Assembly: GCA_009617715.1 (NCBI GenBank)
Contig: VTFK01000206.1
Coordinates: forward strand, 248,001-312,000
Length of the DNA stretch: 64,000 bases
DNA from: Plectrocnemia conspersa
Taxonomy: Eukaryota; Arthropoda; Insecta; Trichoptera; Polycentropodidae
Direction of reading: 5' to 3'
This document shows, piece after piece, positions 50,201 to 63,269 of the stretch (positions are counted from its first letter, which is position 1; each line of letters opens with the position of its first letter). Made by a program: the position numbers and the translations under genes. The notes beneath the pieces are model-generated. The model did no database searches, was not told the origin of the DNA, and saw only the letters and a list, made by a program, of their open reading frames with translations.

Positions 50201-53200
50201 ATGAAACATGACAGAAAAGGTAAAACGCTTATCCAAATATGGAAAGCAAATAATAAAAGAGATTTCAGAATGATATTTACTTTTCATAACAGCCAGATGA
50301 TAGACACGGAAAAAGAACCAGAACGACCGATCTTACAATATATAAGTCTCAATGTATGACTGTAATAAATTTTTGAAAGGTGTTGATAGCGACGATCAAT
50401 ACTTAGTTACCTAATATTTTGAAAAACAACGAAATAAACAAAAAAGGTTGCTATGGTATTTATTGTTTAATTTGTTCCGTGTCTATCAAAATTTGAATCG
50501 CAACAGTAAAATTTTCTTTCGAGTAAGACTATAGGATAGATGCAGAAATCAGTGCAATCTATCGATTCTAAAGACATTTCATCTGTTTCGATCACATCTT
50601 GCCTTGCTGTTGATCCACTAAAAAAAGCTTTCGGATAAGCTGAAAAATCATTAGTTAATAAAAATAAAAAGTGCGGAGAAATATGTGAGAAGAAAATGTC
50701 GCGTTAGTTCTGCACGTGGAACAAGGAAAGATACAGCATACATGTGCAAAAGTTTTGAAATTTCTATTCATATTTACGAGTGTTTTTATACGTAGCAAAA
50801 TATATTTAAATATATAAAAAAGTGTAAATAATAAAAATAAATATAAATAGAGATATAGTGTGATTTAAAAGTGTAATTATTAAAATAAATGTGTCAGTGA
50901 TAGTTGTACGCAGAAAAAGGACGCCGAAAAATTTGGTGAGTGCAAATTATATTATCTTATAAATAATTTTTTTATAAATCGTTTATGCAAAAATTTAGAA
51001 AAGCATTTAAACATACATATTATTAAATTACAAATAATTTGATTTTTTTATAAAAAAAACATAAAGAACACAGAAAAAATGTTAGGAGTTTTTTTGCAAT
51101 TAGCTTTATATTTTATAAACCTTTGTTTTGCCAATATATATTTTTATGATTAATCAAAAGTCAGTCATAACCAAATATTGATTATATTTTGAATTTCTTA
51201 AATAAAATTTTTCAGTATAAAAAATTGATTTGGTAAATACTTTATTAACTAAATGTAAGCTACAAAAAAAATTAGTAAATCTGTCACTAAAATATATAGA
51301 AGTAAATATTTATTATTTGTTGTAAAAAAAAGTAGTACAGGGATCGTCATAAAATTAAAAATTACCTGTTCGACTATCGAGGCTAGTCTTCCCAAAGCAA
51401 GTCCATTGAAGTCTTCTCTAGTGATTACAGCACTCCCCAATTTTATGACTAACCTTCTGGCATACTTTAGCTGTGATCGATCAGAGAAAGTTGTCTGTTT
51501 CCTTTCAACGGTTTGCAATGTCCTCTTGTCGATGATGTCACCCTGTGGTAATAATAAATTTAATAATATTATTTACGCATCATTTTTATAGTATATTTTT
51601 TAATAACAATATAATGACAATTTAAGACTTTAAAATTTACATTTATAAAAAAAGTCAAAGGTTATAAATATTTTTAAATAAAAAAATGTAAATAAATACA
51701 TACTAAAATAAAATAAAATACTATAGTACACTTTTACAAAACTAATATAGCTGTAAAAAATAAGGGCATTTAAAACTTCTTATCCTGCCTTTTTACATAT
51801 GTATTAAAAAGTTATTAAAATTTAATGACTATTTATTAATTTCTGATTTTAAACTCAAAAATCTGTCGTTTATTTAGGTATTTTGTAATCTAATTACTAT
51901 CAATTATTGAATAAATAAAATATTCATATTATCCTGATATATATTGAGTTAAATTACATTTAACTATTTTTAATTTGATTGTAGCATTAACAGTTGTTAA
52001 TGGCCTACAAATAAAAATGAACACGTGATAAATTTTAATAAAAATTAACACGTGCAGATAACACAATAATAATTGTTATTAGTCTAGATTCTCTAGATTA
52101 TGTTCATAGAATGATTATTTAACAAAAAAGAGTTTTTATTATCATTAGCAATGTCATGACTATCTTGAGAACTATAAATAATTTATAAATATTGTGTATC
52201 AACTTAAAATTATCTCAGATAAGACAATCAAGTTTTATGAGATTATATTATTATTTATTTTACTTTAAGATTATTTCACAGGTAGTCATGTGATGATATA
52301 TGTGGTTTATCAGCTTGGCCGTTATAAACCCATTTAGTTCGACTTTAGTCAATAGTCGAAATTATTGTTTACAATTACTATTATCTATTGTAAATGTTTA
52401 CATTCAACTTGTACATTATTGTTCCTTACGTAATAATTTGCACTTGAACTCGCAATTATCTTATGCGTAGATATTATTGTTTTTTTTATTTTATATATAT
52501 TTTATTATTTTATCGAAATAATTAAAATCAGAGATCATTATATATAAAATAAATATTGTGTAAAAAAAAAAATTATGCTTTCCATATATTTGTATAGTAT
52601 TGAATCTTAAATATACAGTAAAACTGCATAAAAAACTAGCTTAACCTTTGCCTTTCTGTGATGTACACTGAGTATACATGGCTTATTATTGTAATTTGTA
52701 TAAACTTCATATCTTGCCTTTCTAATTATATATTAAAAAATTAAAACATTTAATGATTTATTTATTCTTGTATTATCAATAGTTTATAAACTCAAATATT
52801 AATCGATTATTTTGATATTTTTTTATTATAATTACTGTCAATTATTGAATAGTTTTAATATTTATATTATCTTGATATGTATTCAAAGAGATTTGGGTAA
52901 AGTTTATTCAACTATTTAACTTATTATTATAAAAATGCCAAATATGTTTTTTTCAAATTTTAAATCACTGATTTTTTTACATATTCTTAAATGTATACCA
53001 AGTGTACATCGCCGGAGCGTTTAATCCAATTAAAATTGAATTTATTGTATTTTTTTGAGATCAAATCTCAGTTGTTCTTTAAGAGTAAAATATATATATA
53101 ATAGTGTTTATTTTTCAACATCTTTAATGTAGGTTTTTTGAAAATAATATTTAATTAGTAAAAATATTTTTTTCAAATTATGTAAAAATCGAGATGTTTC

Positions 53201-56200
53201 AAATTAAATGGATTTTTTTGTGTAGATCGTAGTTTTAAGTAAAGTACTTACCTATAACATTATTTATAATTTTGGGACCACACATAATTGTTAATAAGTA
53301 GTGAAAATTCCATAAAACTAATTGATCGTCGGCGTAAACAAACGATATTGCGTGTCCGAGTGGACGTCTATTAAACGGTATTCCTAATCCATTTATGTTT
53401 TGGTATTTTTTATTTTTTAGTTCACTAACTTATTCTTTTTATTAAAAAATAGTTTTATTTTAGAATTGGGTTATATCGCAAATGAAATCATTGATACAAT
53501 ATTCGATTATTTTATTTTTCAGGAACGTTTTTTCATTCTTCATATATGATTTTTGAATATGTGGAACGTGACTGGCAGTTACCTCCCCTCGTTTTTTTAT
53601 TCCTGATATCACTTACCCATCTCCTTAAATTAATTAGTGATGCAAAAAGCAAAAATAGTTTTCGTGCCGGTTTACTTGGCAACCGTTGTCACTCGCGACA
53701 GTCTAGGTAGGAGGTCGGGCCTAGCCAGTGTAATTAGCCTTATGCAATTACTAAAAAAAAACTGCCAATGCCCTAAGTCTAAAAAAATAATCTAAAAGCA
53801 CAGAATAAATTTCGAAATGCGCTGCAAAACAGGTAATCAAGAACAGTATCCCCAGATTATGCATTCTATAGAATGGCGATGTTGCCAATTTATTCGAATT
53901 CGTATTTATTTTACGCAATTATGTACTAAAAAAAATCTGCATTAAACAATAACAAAAAGTCTGGTTCCATATTTTATCATAGGTGTCAAAGTAGCAAAAA
54001 TTTTCACATTTTCCCTAAATTTTCAAGTCAGATGCTGCGCAAACATATATCAAGCGTCCCCAGATTCACTTTTCGTGGAATGACGACTTTGCTATTTTTA
54101 AATGATTTTCAATCTACATCTAATAATATAAGTATGGGTCGTAGGTTCAAGGATTGAAAGAGGCGTTAAACTTTAATTTATTTAAGGTTATGTCAGCTGG
54201 AAAAGAGGTGTACCAATTCACTTTTTTCTTATTAGATAATTTTTAGAACATAATTTGTACGACTTAGTTCGATTTAAATTAATCATCATGATCCTTATCG
54301 GTGAGATTAGAAAAATCTAGATTAGCCTGGTCAATCGAAATTGTTTTTATGTAATAATCACTAATTCTGATTGACTAGACTAAGGTCCATATGTGATTCA
54401 AACAAAGGTCTTTTGAACAAATAGTGAATGACTTATACCACTTGTTTATCCTGCTCGTTTAGTTTACTTAGCTTCGGACTTGGAATAAGCGAGAATTTAG
54501 TCGAACTCGCACCTAGTAGAGCTACGTAGAATCTACCGAGACGACCCTTAAGAGACCGATAAAGTATCCGCATTTAAATCTCTAAGATATTTATTAAAGT
54601 TTCGCTTCTGAGTTGAAATAAATAAAAGTTCAGCTGAATCAGTGAAGATAAACTTTGAAAGACATTAATTTGTTACCATAGGTTTTGTACATCAAATGGA
54701 CTTATAAAATAATAGTTTATAGTGTGTATGTGTGTGTGTATTAATATGATGACCTTTTTTGTAAGATGATTAGGTTAGAACCAATCTATTTTAATTTTTT
54801 TTATTATTAATTTAGAACTATTTAGCTTTGCATCTATTGTAGTATTTGTGTTTAACCTTTGCTATGCCCTTATGGATTATTCTCTCCGTCCAAAAGTGGA
54901 AAGGGAATGGCAGAAACGAAACGTTGTGTCCGCAGACAACGTGAAAAAGCCGGATGTAAAAGAAAATGAAGTACATGACGAAATCGTTGTATGGAACTCC
55001 ATTGAGTCTATTGTTAGCCAAAGGGCAAAAGTGTCGTTTTATCTTGTACTTTTATTTCTGTCATTTTATCTCGCTCCCGTCTGCATGTACTGTTGTGTTT
55101 ATATTTTTTTCCTTGTCTTGATAGTGTAAAGTACACGCTATTAATCGATGATACGATACAAATTATTGACATAGTTTATTAGGAAAACATTGAACGCTTA
55201 TTGCCGACGTTTGCTCAACTGTAGGGATCAAGGTTTTCGTTATGAAACTATATAATACGACCAAGGTTTTGGAAGTTCACGGTGCTCGATATGGTAATTG
55301 CCAGATTCATTGACATTAATAAAGATATATATTTCAGTTAAATTCTCAATGATTTAGGCTATTTATAGACTAGTAATTTTATTTTATTTTAAATAATTTA
55401 ATTTGAAGGTAAGATTGCGTTATAATTTTAGCAATAAAATATGTAGATAAGACAACAAATATTATATTAAAAAAAGTTTAAGAATGTTTGATTCTTGAAT
55501 TCATGAATTGAACTTAAAATTACAAATGACGCATTTAAATGTAGCCTGAGGGCTTGAGATGTATTTAGTGTAATTGTGTTGCCAAATTGATTTATAATAA
55601 CGGTGATTAGCAGTTATTGATATTTAGCTTTAAGGTTATATTTTGCAAGTGTATTTTGATATATATATATTTATTCTTTTAATCGAGTTTTAAATTACAA
55701 ATACAATTGCAAATTTGTTGATTAACGGATTTTGCTATAATATAAAGATTTTCAAATAATATTATAATCGTATAAAATAACTAAGTCAAGGTTTACATTA
55801 CAAATGTTAAGAATTTGTAACTAATGTGATATAAAAATCAGATATAAGCAAATCTTAATTGGGTTAAAAAAGTGCAAAAAAAACTTTTAAATGTTCTTAT
55901 TTGATATATAAATTAGAAAATACGCTTTTAAACGCATTTTTACAGTAAAATTGTCTATTAATTAAGATTATTAAATGTTTAAATTGTAAAGTATGTTTTA
56001 AATTTATTGTAAAACGCTTGATATCAGTTATAAGTCGATCTCTAAAATTACTGAAATTAAGAAACTCAATTACTTTAGAAATGATATTTTATTAATGGTT
56101 TAAGTTAAAGTTAAAAGCTATTCAAAAATAATTTTAAGATTACATAAAGTTGATATAAAAATTGTAAATTGTAATTCAAATTAAGAGTTCCGTTATATAA

Positions 56201-58775
56201 CCAGAATTTTATAACTTATGTTCCTTCAGATTATATGGTAAAAAGTTTTTTAATTTTTCCCTTAAATTATAACCACAAACGTTTTGTTTTATATATTTTT
56301 TTTAGCAAATTGTAGCTAATATGAAAATGATTATAAGCCAGTATATTGTTTTTTTTTATATATAATTAGTATGTATGTAAAATTATTTTTATTATTGAAA
56401 TAAATATCTGATGTATAAAGTTAGATTTGAATCAAACTTTAAAATTCATAGGTTATATTAAATATTAAAATAGCAAAATTCTAATGGATCGGGAACTAAA
56501 GTTAGTCAATTAAATTGCATTAAAAATAATTAAATTTTATTTAGATCATATCTTAGAATCGTCTAATTCGATATAAACCATTCTAAATCAAAATTTAAAT
56601 ATTAAAAAGCGTTTAAAAGTTTTTCGGTTACTTAAATGTTATAAACAGGAAATTGTGATACGTTAAATCACTAATACAGAAATGATAACTTGACCAGTTC
56701 GAATGGCTTAGTCTTTTTTAGTCGTCTTTTCTCAAGCAATCCATATTGAGGAGCTTGTTGCCTCGATGTTGACGTGCTGTTCGATTCGTAATCCGATTTT
56801 TATGAATTTTTGCTTTGAAAAAATATTAATTATTTTTAACAGTTTAATTGTTAATATACAATAAAATATAATACATTTATTTTGAGTTAAGTTATAAGGA
56901 ATTGATTAAAGTAACCTAAGGACTAAATTATTTAGGGTGATTATTGAAAATTAAATTTAAGATTACATTAAAATTAGTATTAACAATATTTATGATTCAA
57001 ATGATTAGGAGTAATTAAAAAAATAATTTAGACTATATAAAGTTAATTTATAAATGATTTATTTGCTATATAAATATCTGATTCTGATTTTCAAAAATCT
57101 TTGCAAGTTTTAAACCTCATTTGGAAAGTTTATTAATGTTCGTTTTTATCAAAATTAAAAGCTTATAAAATAAAATAAAAATAATAATTCATGCCTAAAA
57201 GTTGCCAAAGGACTAAATTAGTTTATTTACTTTCTTTTCAAGGTTATGCAAAAAATTTAAAATTTTTGTAATTTATATGATTAAGTGTAATTTAAAAATA
57301 TGATTTAGAGTTTATATAGTTAATTTAAGAACGTTTATTCGTTATAAAAATATATGTTTTAAGATTAAAATTAATACATTTATAAATCCTGAAGTTTTAT
57401 GGAAAGTTTATTGATGTAAGTTTTTAATTGTAATATAAAAATCATAAAAATTATTACTATCAAGGTGATTAGAGGTTATTAAAAAATAAATTTCAGATTG
57501 AATAAATATCAATTTTAAGAAAATATCAATTTTAAGAAAATATAATTTATAAAGTGAGTTTAAGAACGTTTTATTTGTTACAAAAATATTTATTTTGGGC
57601 TTTAAATTGATGATATACTGTAAAATCTTGCAGTTTTATATCTCACATGAAAAGTTAAATAAAGTCATGTTTTAAATTGATTTTTATACATTTTAGATTG
57701 CATAAAGATCTATTTAAAATTATTATTATTAATTTTTATTATTTCGTTGATTCTTAAAAAATATAAATGAGATGTAAATAAGGTGATTAACAGTAATTAA
57801 AAATTTATTTTTAAATTGCATTTTAGATAAAAAATAAATAGGGTCAATCTTTATAATTTAGATGATAAATACAATTTAGATTTAATTTTAGAAAGCGAGT
57901 CTAAGACTGTCTTAATTGTTATAAAAAATATTTATTTCGGGTTTAAAATTATTGATGTCTTCATTAATCCTGCAGTTTATACCTCATGTGAAAAGTTTTT
58001 AATCAACATTCAGCCTAAAAACTAAATGACTTAAATTATTTTCTAATCAATTATTATTTGAAAATAAATATTTTAATATATTAATAAAACTTAAAAACAT
58101 ATAATTCAGTATAAAGAAACATAAACCAGGATGCTAGTTAATTGTTATATAATATATGTTAAGATAGCTCTGCAGATTCAATAGTTTATTATGATTATCT
58201 TAAGTTGGGCTTAAAATAATAAATGATACTTAAATGTAATCTTTCTACTAATCTATAGGAAATATATGGCATTGAAAATACAATTATAGATCATAAAATA
58301 GTTATTTAAGGTCGTATTGCATACATATTTTTTTATTTTAATTATAAAATAAATAAAAATTATTAACGAACTTTTGGAAATTACCAATATTTTTAATCCA
58401 TATATTTTTTTTCTGGGCTGAGATTATCGCAATATATGCATGTATATACTAATCAGCTTTAGATAATACTTTATATATTAAATATTTTATTACAATTTTA
58501 TCATGTGAAATATTGGTCAATAAACAGAGATGTTAAAGGTTAATAATGATACAATATTAACAGCTGTAGTTACACGCAATGTAAAATGCTTTATTAACTA
58601 AGGAAAATTTCCATCATCTACTGACTTGTTATATAATTGATTCACTAACCTCTAATCTAAACTTTTCTGAGTAGCTTCTCGAATTGCAGCTGGCCAAGGC
58701 GCTGGTCCTGCCCCTCGTCAGCCAAGAAGCTTTGGTGACGAAGGACGAGGTCTTCGCTGCTTTCAGGCAGTACAT
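44287..58775 (-). CDS. ALDH18A1: Delta-1-pyrroline-5-carboxylate synthase (P5CS)
   Basis: Eight minus-strand exons: 58650-58775, 51366-51542, 48926-49069, 48752-48859, 48525-48698, 48270-48458, 48000-48195, 46928-47935, plus the terminal 44287-44549. That is nine segments in all; the first is the presequence exon. All GT/AG, phases consistent, 794 residues against 795 in human. Exon 1 ([18 protein letters not shown]..., rich in Arg/Ser/Ala, no acids until late) is a mitochondrial targeting peptide. The glutamate 5-kinase domain follows (KLGSA at 76-80, [10 protein letters not shown] at 115-124, SIKDNDS). Then comes gamma-glutamyl phosphate reductase with the catalytic Cys at 615 ([11 protein letters not shown]), FESRPD and HARGPVG. 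It makes glutamate semialdehyde/P5C for proline and ornithine. No frame damage. Confidence 0.95.
45345..45490. other. CpG-rich island in the last P5CS intron
   Basis: ATGCGCATGCGCGGGCCTCG (from about 45363) is followed by a GC-rich stretch to about 45470 in otherwise AT-rich intron DNA. The GCGCATGCGC core is the same palindrome as in the zinc-finger upstream blocks. It could be an internal promoter or a promoter-bearing repeat. Confidence 0.3.
45963..46195. mobile_element. 234-bp near-perfect hairpin element (last P5CS intron)
   Basis: The two arms of about 115 bp pair almost throughout, from AAACCGAATTTTGA / TCAAAATTCGGTTT at the ends to GGGAACGCTCG / CGAGCGTTCCC at the centre, separated by the loop TTAC (46077-46080). 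It is a fold-back MITE-like structure without coding capacity. A target duplication was not clear. Confidence 0.75.
49850..50345 (+). pseudogene. piggyBac-type transposase relic
   Basis: Plus-strand fragments in changing frames give, in order, a [12 protein letters not shown] piece (compare the family's MMPWRGRL), [48 protein letters not shown] and [19 protein letters not shown]. These follow the order of piggyBac transposases, including the YTDNFY-type catalytic Asp region. Frameshifts and stops are many. It lies antisense in the P5CS intron 49070-51365. Confidence 0.65.
51543..58649 (-). other. First intron of P5CS (7.1 kb)
   Basis: Strongly AT-rich and mostly without recognisable content. 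Exceptions are a GC-richer patch at 53555-53735 (with CTTGGCAACCGTTGTC and a good minus-strand GTAAGT near 53631) and an imperfect inverted repeat at 54315-54390. There is also a 93-codon plus-strand frame at 54848-55129 with no recognised domain, and an LTR-like patch at 54475-54640. Confidence 0.6.
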
Positions 58776-58909
58776 ATTTGTTTGTCCTTAAATGGGACTA
58801 GTCCAAGAATCTTCAAGTATTTTGTAGAACATCCGTGTGTAACGACCTCTCGAGTAGCACTGATAACCGACAATTGACGTTTGTTTTGCCAATGTGCTGT
58901 TATCGTCTA

Positions 58910-58950
58910 CAATAATTAAACCGAACGTCATTGGTTGTGTTCGGTTTTCA
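58910..58950 (-). promoter_or_regulatory. Candidate P5CS promoter element
   Basis: About 145-175 bp upstream of the P5CS ATG. On the minus strand it contains CCAAT followed by GACGTTCGG, and the whole is framed by the inverted repeat CCGAAC (58921-58926) / GTTCGG (58939-58944). The surroundings are GC-richer than the flanking DNA. Promoter status is inferred from position and the CCAAT box. Confidence 0.35.
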
Positions 58951-58999
58951 AACACGCGCCTAGACGCAAGCAGAGAAATTTTGACTTTCAAGTAATCGC

Positions 59000-60540
59000 A
59001 AAGTGAAAGTTTGATTAACGGTCGTTATAGAAATTATCAATAAGTACATTTTGGATATTTAATTAGTTTCAAATAATAAGTGCATGACAAACTTTGAGGA
59101 ATTATTTTTAAACATCAGTGTAGATTTGCTCAGCTTAGAATCGTATAGTGACCATGGAAAGAGGCGGACGAAAATCGTGTTAATGGTTCACTAGAGCCTT
59201 TCAAATATGATTAAAATTGCTAAAAAGAAACGGAAAATTTATTTAGTATTTTTTGTTAGATAATTGTAGTATTTTATACTAATTTTATTAAACAAATATT
59301 ATATATTTAATATTTATTAGTATTTTATACTATATATATCACCACTGAATATTTGTTATAATATGATCATTTTTAATGCTTTTTTTCTTGGAATTATGTT
59401 TAATAGCAATATTATAAATAATATTTATTGATATTAGGAGGTATAGACATGATATGATACATAATACATTAAATTTATATCAATCAACGCCTTGAAGTGT
59501 TTAGTACATATTTATTTTTATCTCGATTCAGTCGCGATTCAGATTTTTAAAAAACTTTTCTAAACAAAAACCAATATCTAAATTTTTTTCACTCAAATGT
59601 TTGCGTTTTACTTTATTATTTATCAAAAATTAAGTAACTCAAAACTTATGAAATTATTTTTAGTAATTATTCAAATCAAAGGAATTTATATGTAAAATAT
59701 ACTACATCTAAAAAAAAAATATTTAATGGTTAAAAATATTATGGGGTAAATACTATAAAACTGCATTGCTTGATTCTAGTTTAATTTGCAGTGTTAATTA
59801 AAATAGGTATAGTTATGGTAAAATTAAATTACTGTTGATATTCAACGGGTACGCTGCTATTTACAAATATTTATCACAATGTAGCTATGATGACGTTTCA
59901 TTTATTTATCCTACGTACGTAAAAAAAACGATTGTAAAACACAAGTGAAAAGGTTAAATTATTATAGCATGTAAACAAAACAGAATTTGATACCAATTTT
60001 TTGCATTAGATATATAAAATATAATATTTATTATACAAAATAAAATTATATAAATGTGAGATTAATTACTATCATAGCAATAGATATGTAGATATGTTTA
60101 TTATTATATTTTCGTGATAAATATTTAAGTATACAAATATTATCTATTATTTAGTATCAAACTGTTAAAAAACCAAATGTTGTTTAATGACAATTTTTTA
60201 TTATTTTGACAGCTAAATTAAATATTTCTTGTACCTAAAACTCTTTTCAATATCAAAAATTTTTATGTTTAAAAAAATTCTCTCAATAATTATTTATATT
60301 ACACAAGAAAATTAGCCACGAACTAAAAATATTCCTTAGTAATTGCTAATTTATTTTCAATTTGACAACCCCACACCTTTTTTTGAAAGACGTCGGTTAA
60401 GAACTTGTAATATATTATTTAATTTAATAATATATATTATTTATGTATTTAAAAATACAAAAATATTTAATCTTGTTCCAGATCGAATAAAATATGTGAA
60501 GCAAAATTATAAACATTAAAATTATTATTAAAAAAAAGTA
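59000..60540. other. No gene seen
   Basis: AT-rich sequence upstream of P5CS, without open frames or clear repeats. Confidence 0.5.
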
Positions 60541-60558
60541 AAAACGAAATAAGTATGT

Positions 60559-61020
60559 TTAATATTTCTTTCTCCAATGTGACTTTTGTGGCAGTTTTTC
60601 TTTCACTAATTTTTCTTCATCTTGCTTTGAAACTTGCGGTGGAAATCCAAATGCAAGCATGCATTTTTCATCAGGCAGTACCAAAGAAAATTTATTTGAT
60701 CTAAAACCCATTGCAGAAAATGCTATTCGGAAATATACGTACTTCCAAATGCTACTATGATATTTTTCACGAAAGCTTCGATTAAAAAGCTTAATATTTT
60801 TCGACGCAAATATATTTTCAATATTCCATTGGATTTTGTACCTCCAAAATTCACATGTGTAGTTGATGTGGTACATTGTTTATATCAATATTGAAAGAGT
60901 TTAAAAACATTTTCATTTCATTTTCTTTTTTATGAAAATCCTTTCGAAAGTTCACATTGTAAATCTTCAATAATTCTAATATTTTTTTTTGTGTTTGCCA
61001 TCCAATTTTAGAAGCAGATT
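60559..61020 (-). pseudogene. hAT/EPM2AIP1-like transposase C-terminal relic
   Basis: Across minus-strand frames one reads RKDFHKKENEMKMFLNSFNI, DINNVPHQLHM, ILEVQNPMEYK, VKNIIVAFGSTYISE and HFLQW. The order 'F-N-I-D/...-V-P-x-x-L-Q-M-E-I-x-E-L-Q' then 'I-x-x-x-F-G-S-T-Y-x-C-E-x-x-F' is that of the C-terminal region of hAT (GTF2IRD2/ZBED-type) transposases. The 105-codon open frame at 60559-60876 lies out of this phase and is probably chance. Confidence 0.45.
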
Positions 61021-61199
61021 TGTAACACGTAAAATGATATGTAGTTTGTATTTGGTTTCAGAATACATCCCAGTAATTTATTTATAAACTGCATACTCAA
61101 AATAAAATTATTTAGATATGTTGTAATTTTGATCATATATGCTAGTTTTATAATCCATTTTTTATCCAAAAGTTGTGGGACAGGATTTTTATACTCTCT

Positions 61200-62210
61200 T
61201 AATAAAATATCGATTTTTACATATAAATAAAAAAAAATCTTTCCAAAACAGCATCTCTACTTAACAGCAATATGTTTGGAACGAAATTGAGATGTGATTT
61301 CAAAAATACATTTAATTTTTAAATTTAAATAAAATTTCATTCAACTTAGCTTAAAAATATGATTGTTCAATGATTTTAATCACTCACAAGTACCGCTTAA
61401 ATTTATTTGGAAAGGATGTTTGCTAGATATTATATTCTACTCTGCGCACAATACTAGTGTTCTTCGACTCTTAGGTTGCCAATCGCCCGATTTTACCATC
61501 TGAACTACATGAGAGCAACCTTCGAACCGTTTTTATCTGGTGCGAGGTCGTGTGGATTTTTGCACATACCAAAAAGTCATTCAATTATTTCAAAAGAAAA
61601 AGAAAAAAAAATAAAGTAATTTTTATTGCTTAAGACTAATAGTGGAATTATTTTCTCTTTAATACATATATAAAGTTACATACAATTTAACCTGAACTAG
61701 AGTTCAATATGTGGAATAAGCACAGATTGATGTGGTTAAAAAGGGTTTTTGTGATTAATTAATAAAAATGCACACGTTCACAGATCCATACAGAAAATAT
61801 AACAATTTTTCACTGCATAATCTATTAACAAAATTTATGTGAAAGGTCAATAATATTTTCCAATATTATAAATGTAGTTGTAGCCTCAATAAACTTTATT
61901 AAATTGCGTGCATTTAATCACCGTAAATTTAAATAGAACCCGCGACTTCTGTATTACTAGTCTAGATCTTACGGACTATGCTATTCTCACCTTATAATGT
62001 CATATCCCAGTGCCTCTTTTTAATGAATGTCTTTTACTTGTATTATGAACTCGCAGGATGTAACTATTAGGCCATTGAGTGACATATCTTAATTTAAATA
62101 GCACACTGTTAATGTGATAGATGGTAATGAAACATCTTATATCATATTTATTCTTTAGTGCATTTCATTGAAACATATTTAGGTGTCAATTAAGACTCAC
62201 GTTCAGTGTC
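61200..62210. other. No gene seen
   Basis: AT-rich; only short frames. Confidence 0.45.
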
Positions 62211-62214
62211 ATTT

Positions 62215-62600
62215 TAATTGCACACCGATCCGTTTAACTGTTCGCAAGTTACTCGTTGACCCACAGTGTCCCCACATTGACCCTGTGCGCGTCACAACAT
62301 TCAGCGCTGTCCCAAAGGTCCCCGAGAGTCCCAAATAAGAGCGCCGAGTGTCAGCCTTAATTGATTGCCGGTTTAACGGGTCTAATGAAATTGTTTAAAA
62401 TTTGCCCGCCGAAAACCAAAGGTAGGTAGGTGCCTTACGCACATTAAAGCGTACCCTTATATATTATTTTAAAGGTCGGCGCCAAATTACAGATGTAAAT
62501 AACAATTAGGGTGCGAGTTCGACACTGTGTGCTTGTTGGCGAAATCGATGGCATTGAAAGTTCGCACACGGTGCCATTTGGTGAAATGAAGCAATTTACA
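62215..62600. promoter_or_regulatory. GC/CpG-richer block, possible promoter
   Basis: About 380 bp stand out in composition (GTGCGCGTCACAAC, GAGCGCCGAGTGTCAG, TTTGCCCGCCGAAAACC). A gene to the right of the window or an unrecognised first exon could start here. No core-promoter element can be fixed, so this is a weak call. Confidence 0.25.
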
Positions 62601-63269
62601 GTTTCTAACGGAGTTTAAAATTTGTACTATTGCTGTGAAAGTGATTGGCTCGGTTTAGTGGTAACTGGAAAAATAATTGGTAATCGCTCTGATTTTGTAT
62701 GTATATGTATATGTAATCATATGTATTTAATTTAATTAAATTTCATATAACTGTTTGTGGCTTTATTTTCTTAAGTCAAAAATTGGTATTTGTAAATTGG
62801 TTATGCAACAATTAAGATGTTTTCTGTGAGTGAATTTGTGCATCGTTGCGTCTTTGAAGTATGTTTTCTCTGGTTTTCGGAGTGGATGCGAAGAGAGAAG
62901 CGGCAACATCCGCGATATTCGAAGTTGAGTCGTCCTTTTCTTGGTTGCGGTCCAAGTGAGAGAGCTCTTGAAGGTCTGATACATTAAACTCTAAAGTGGT
63001 GGATGCTAGTAAAAGTGTTTCTGAGCAAGTTTGAAAGGAAGTGATTATTAGTTCCCGGGTTTTCGTATTACATTCATATTGTCCGCTCCTTTTCGGTGAC
63101 ACGATCAATTATATTTTCTTAAAAAAAAAAATAAATTTGAAAAAAAATAATATTTAATTTCTATTTTTAAAAATTTAAATAAATACAGTTGGTCACTTAA
63201 GCAGAGTATCGGATATTTTAATTCTATCTGGGTTGTGGCACGTATTTTACAACTTCCATAGCAGGTATT

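Noticed and set aside
54848..55129. 93-codon plus-strand frame ([19 protein letters not shown]...) within P5CS intron 1.
   Set aside because: No recognised domain and no supporting neighbour exon; its C-terminus runs into low-complexity hydrophobic sequence. Not called as a gene, though expression data could change that.
58692..58767. GC-rich plus-strand open frame with acceptor- and donor-like ends, looking like an exon.
   Set aside because: The minus strand over the same bases encodes the P5CS start and mitochondrial presequence, with a phase-compatible donor; the plus frame is its shadow.
60559..60876. 105-codon minus-strand frame that looks like a small protein gene.
   Set aside because: Parallel frames over the same DNA match the C-terminal order of hAT transposases, so the open frame is probably accidental.
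62812..63108. 98-codon minus-strand frame with Ser/Thr/Glu-rich sequence.
   Set aside because: No ATG start, acceptor or recognisable domain; overlaps another equally long frame. Left uncalled.
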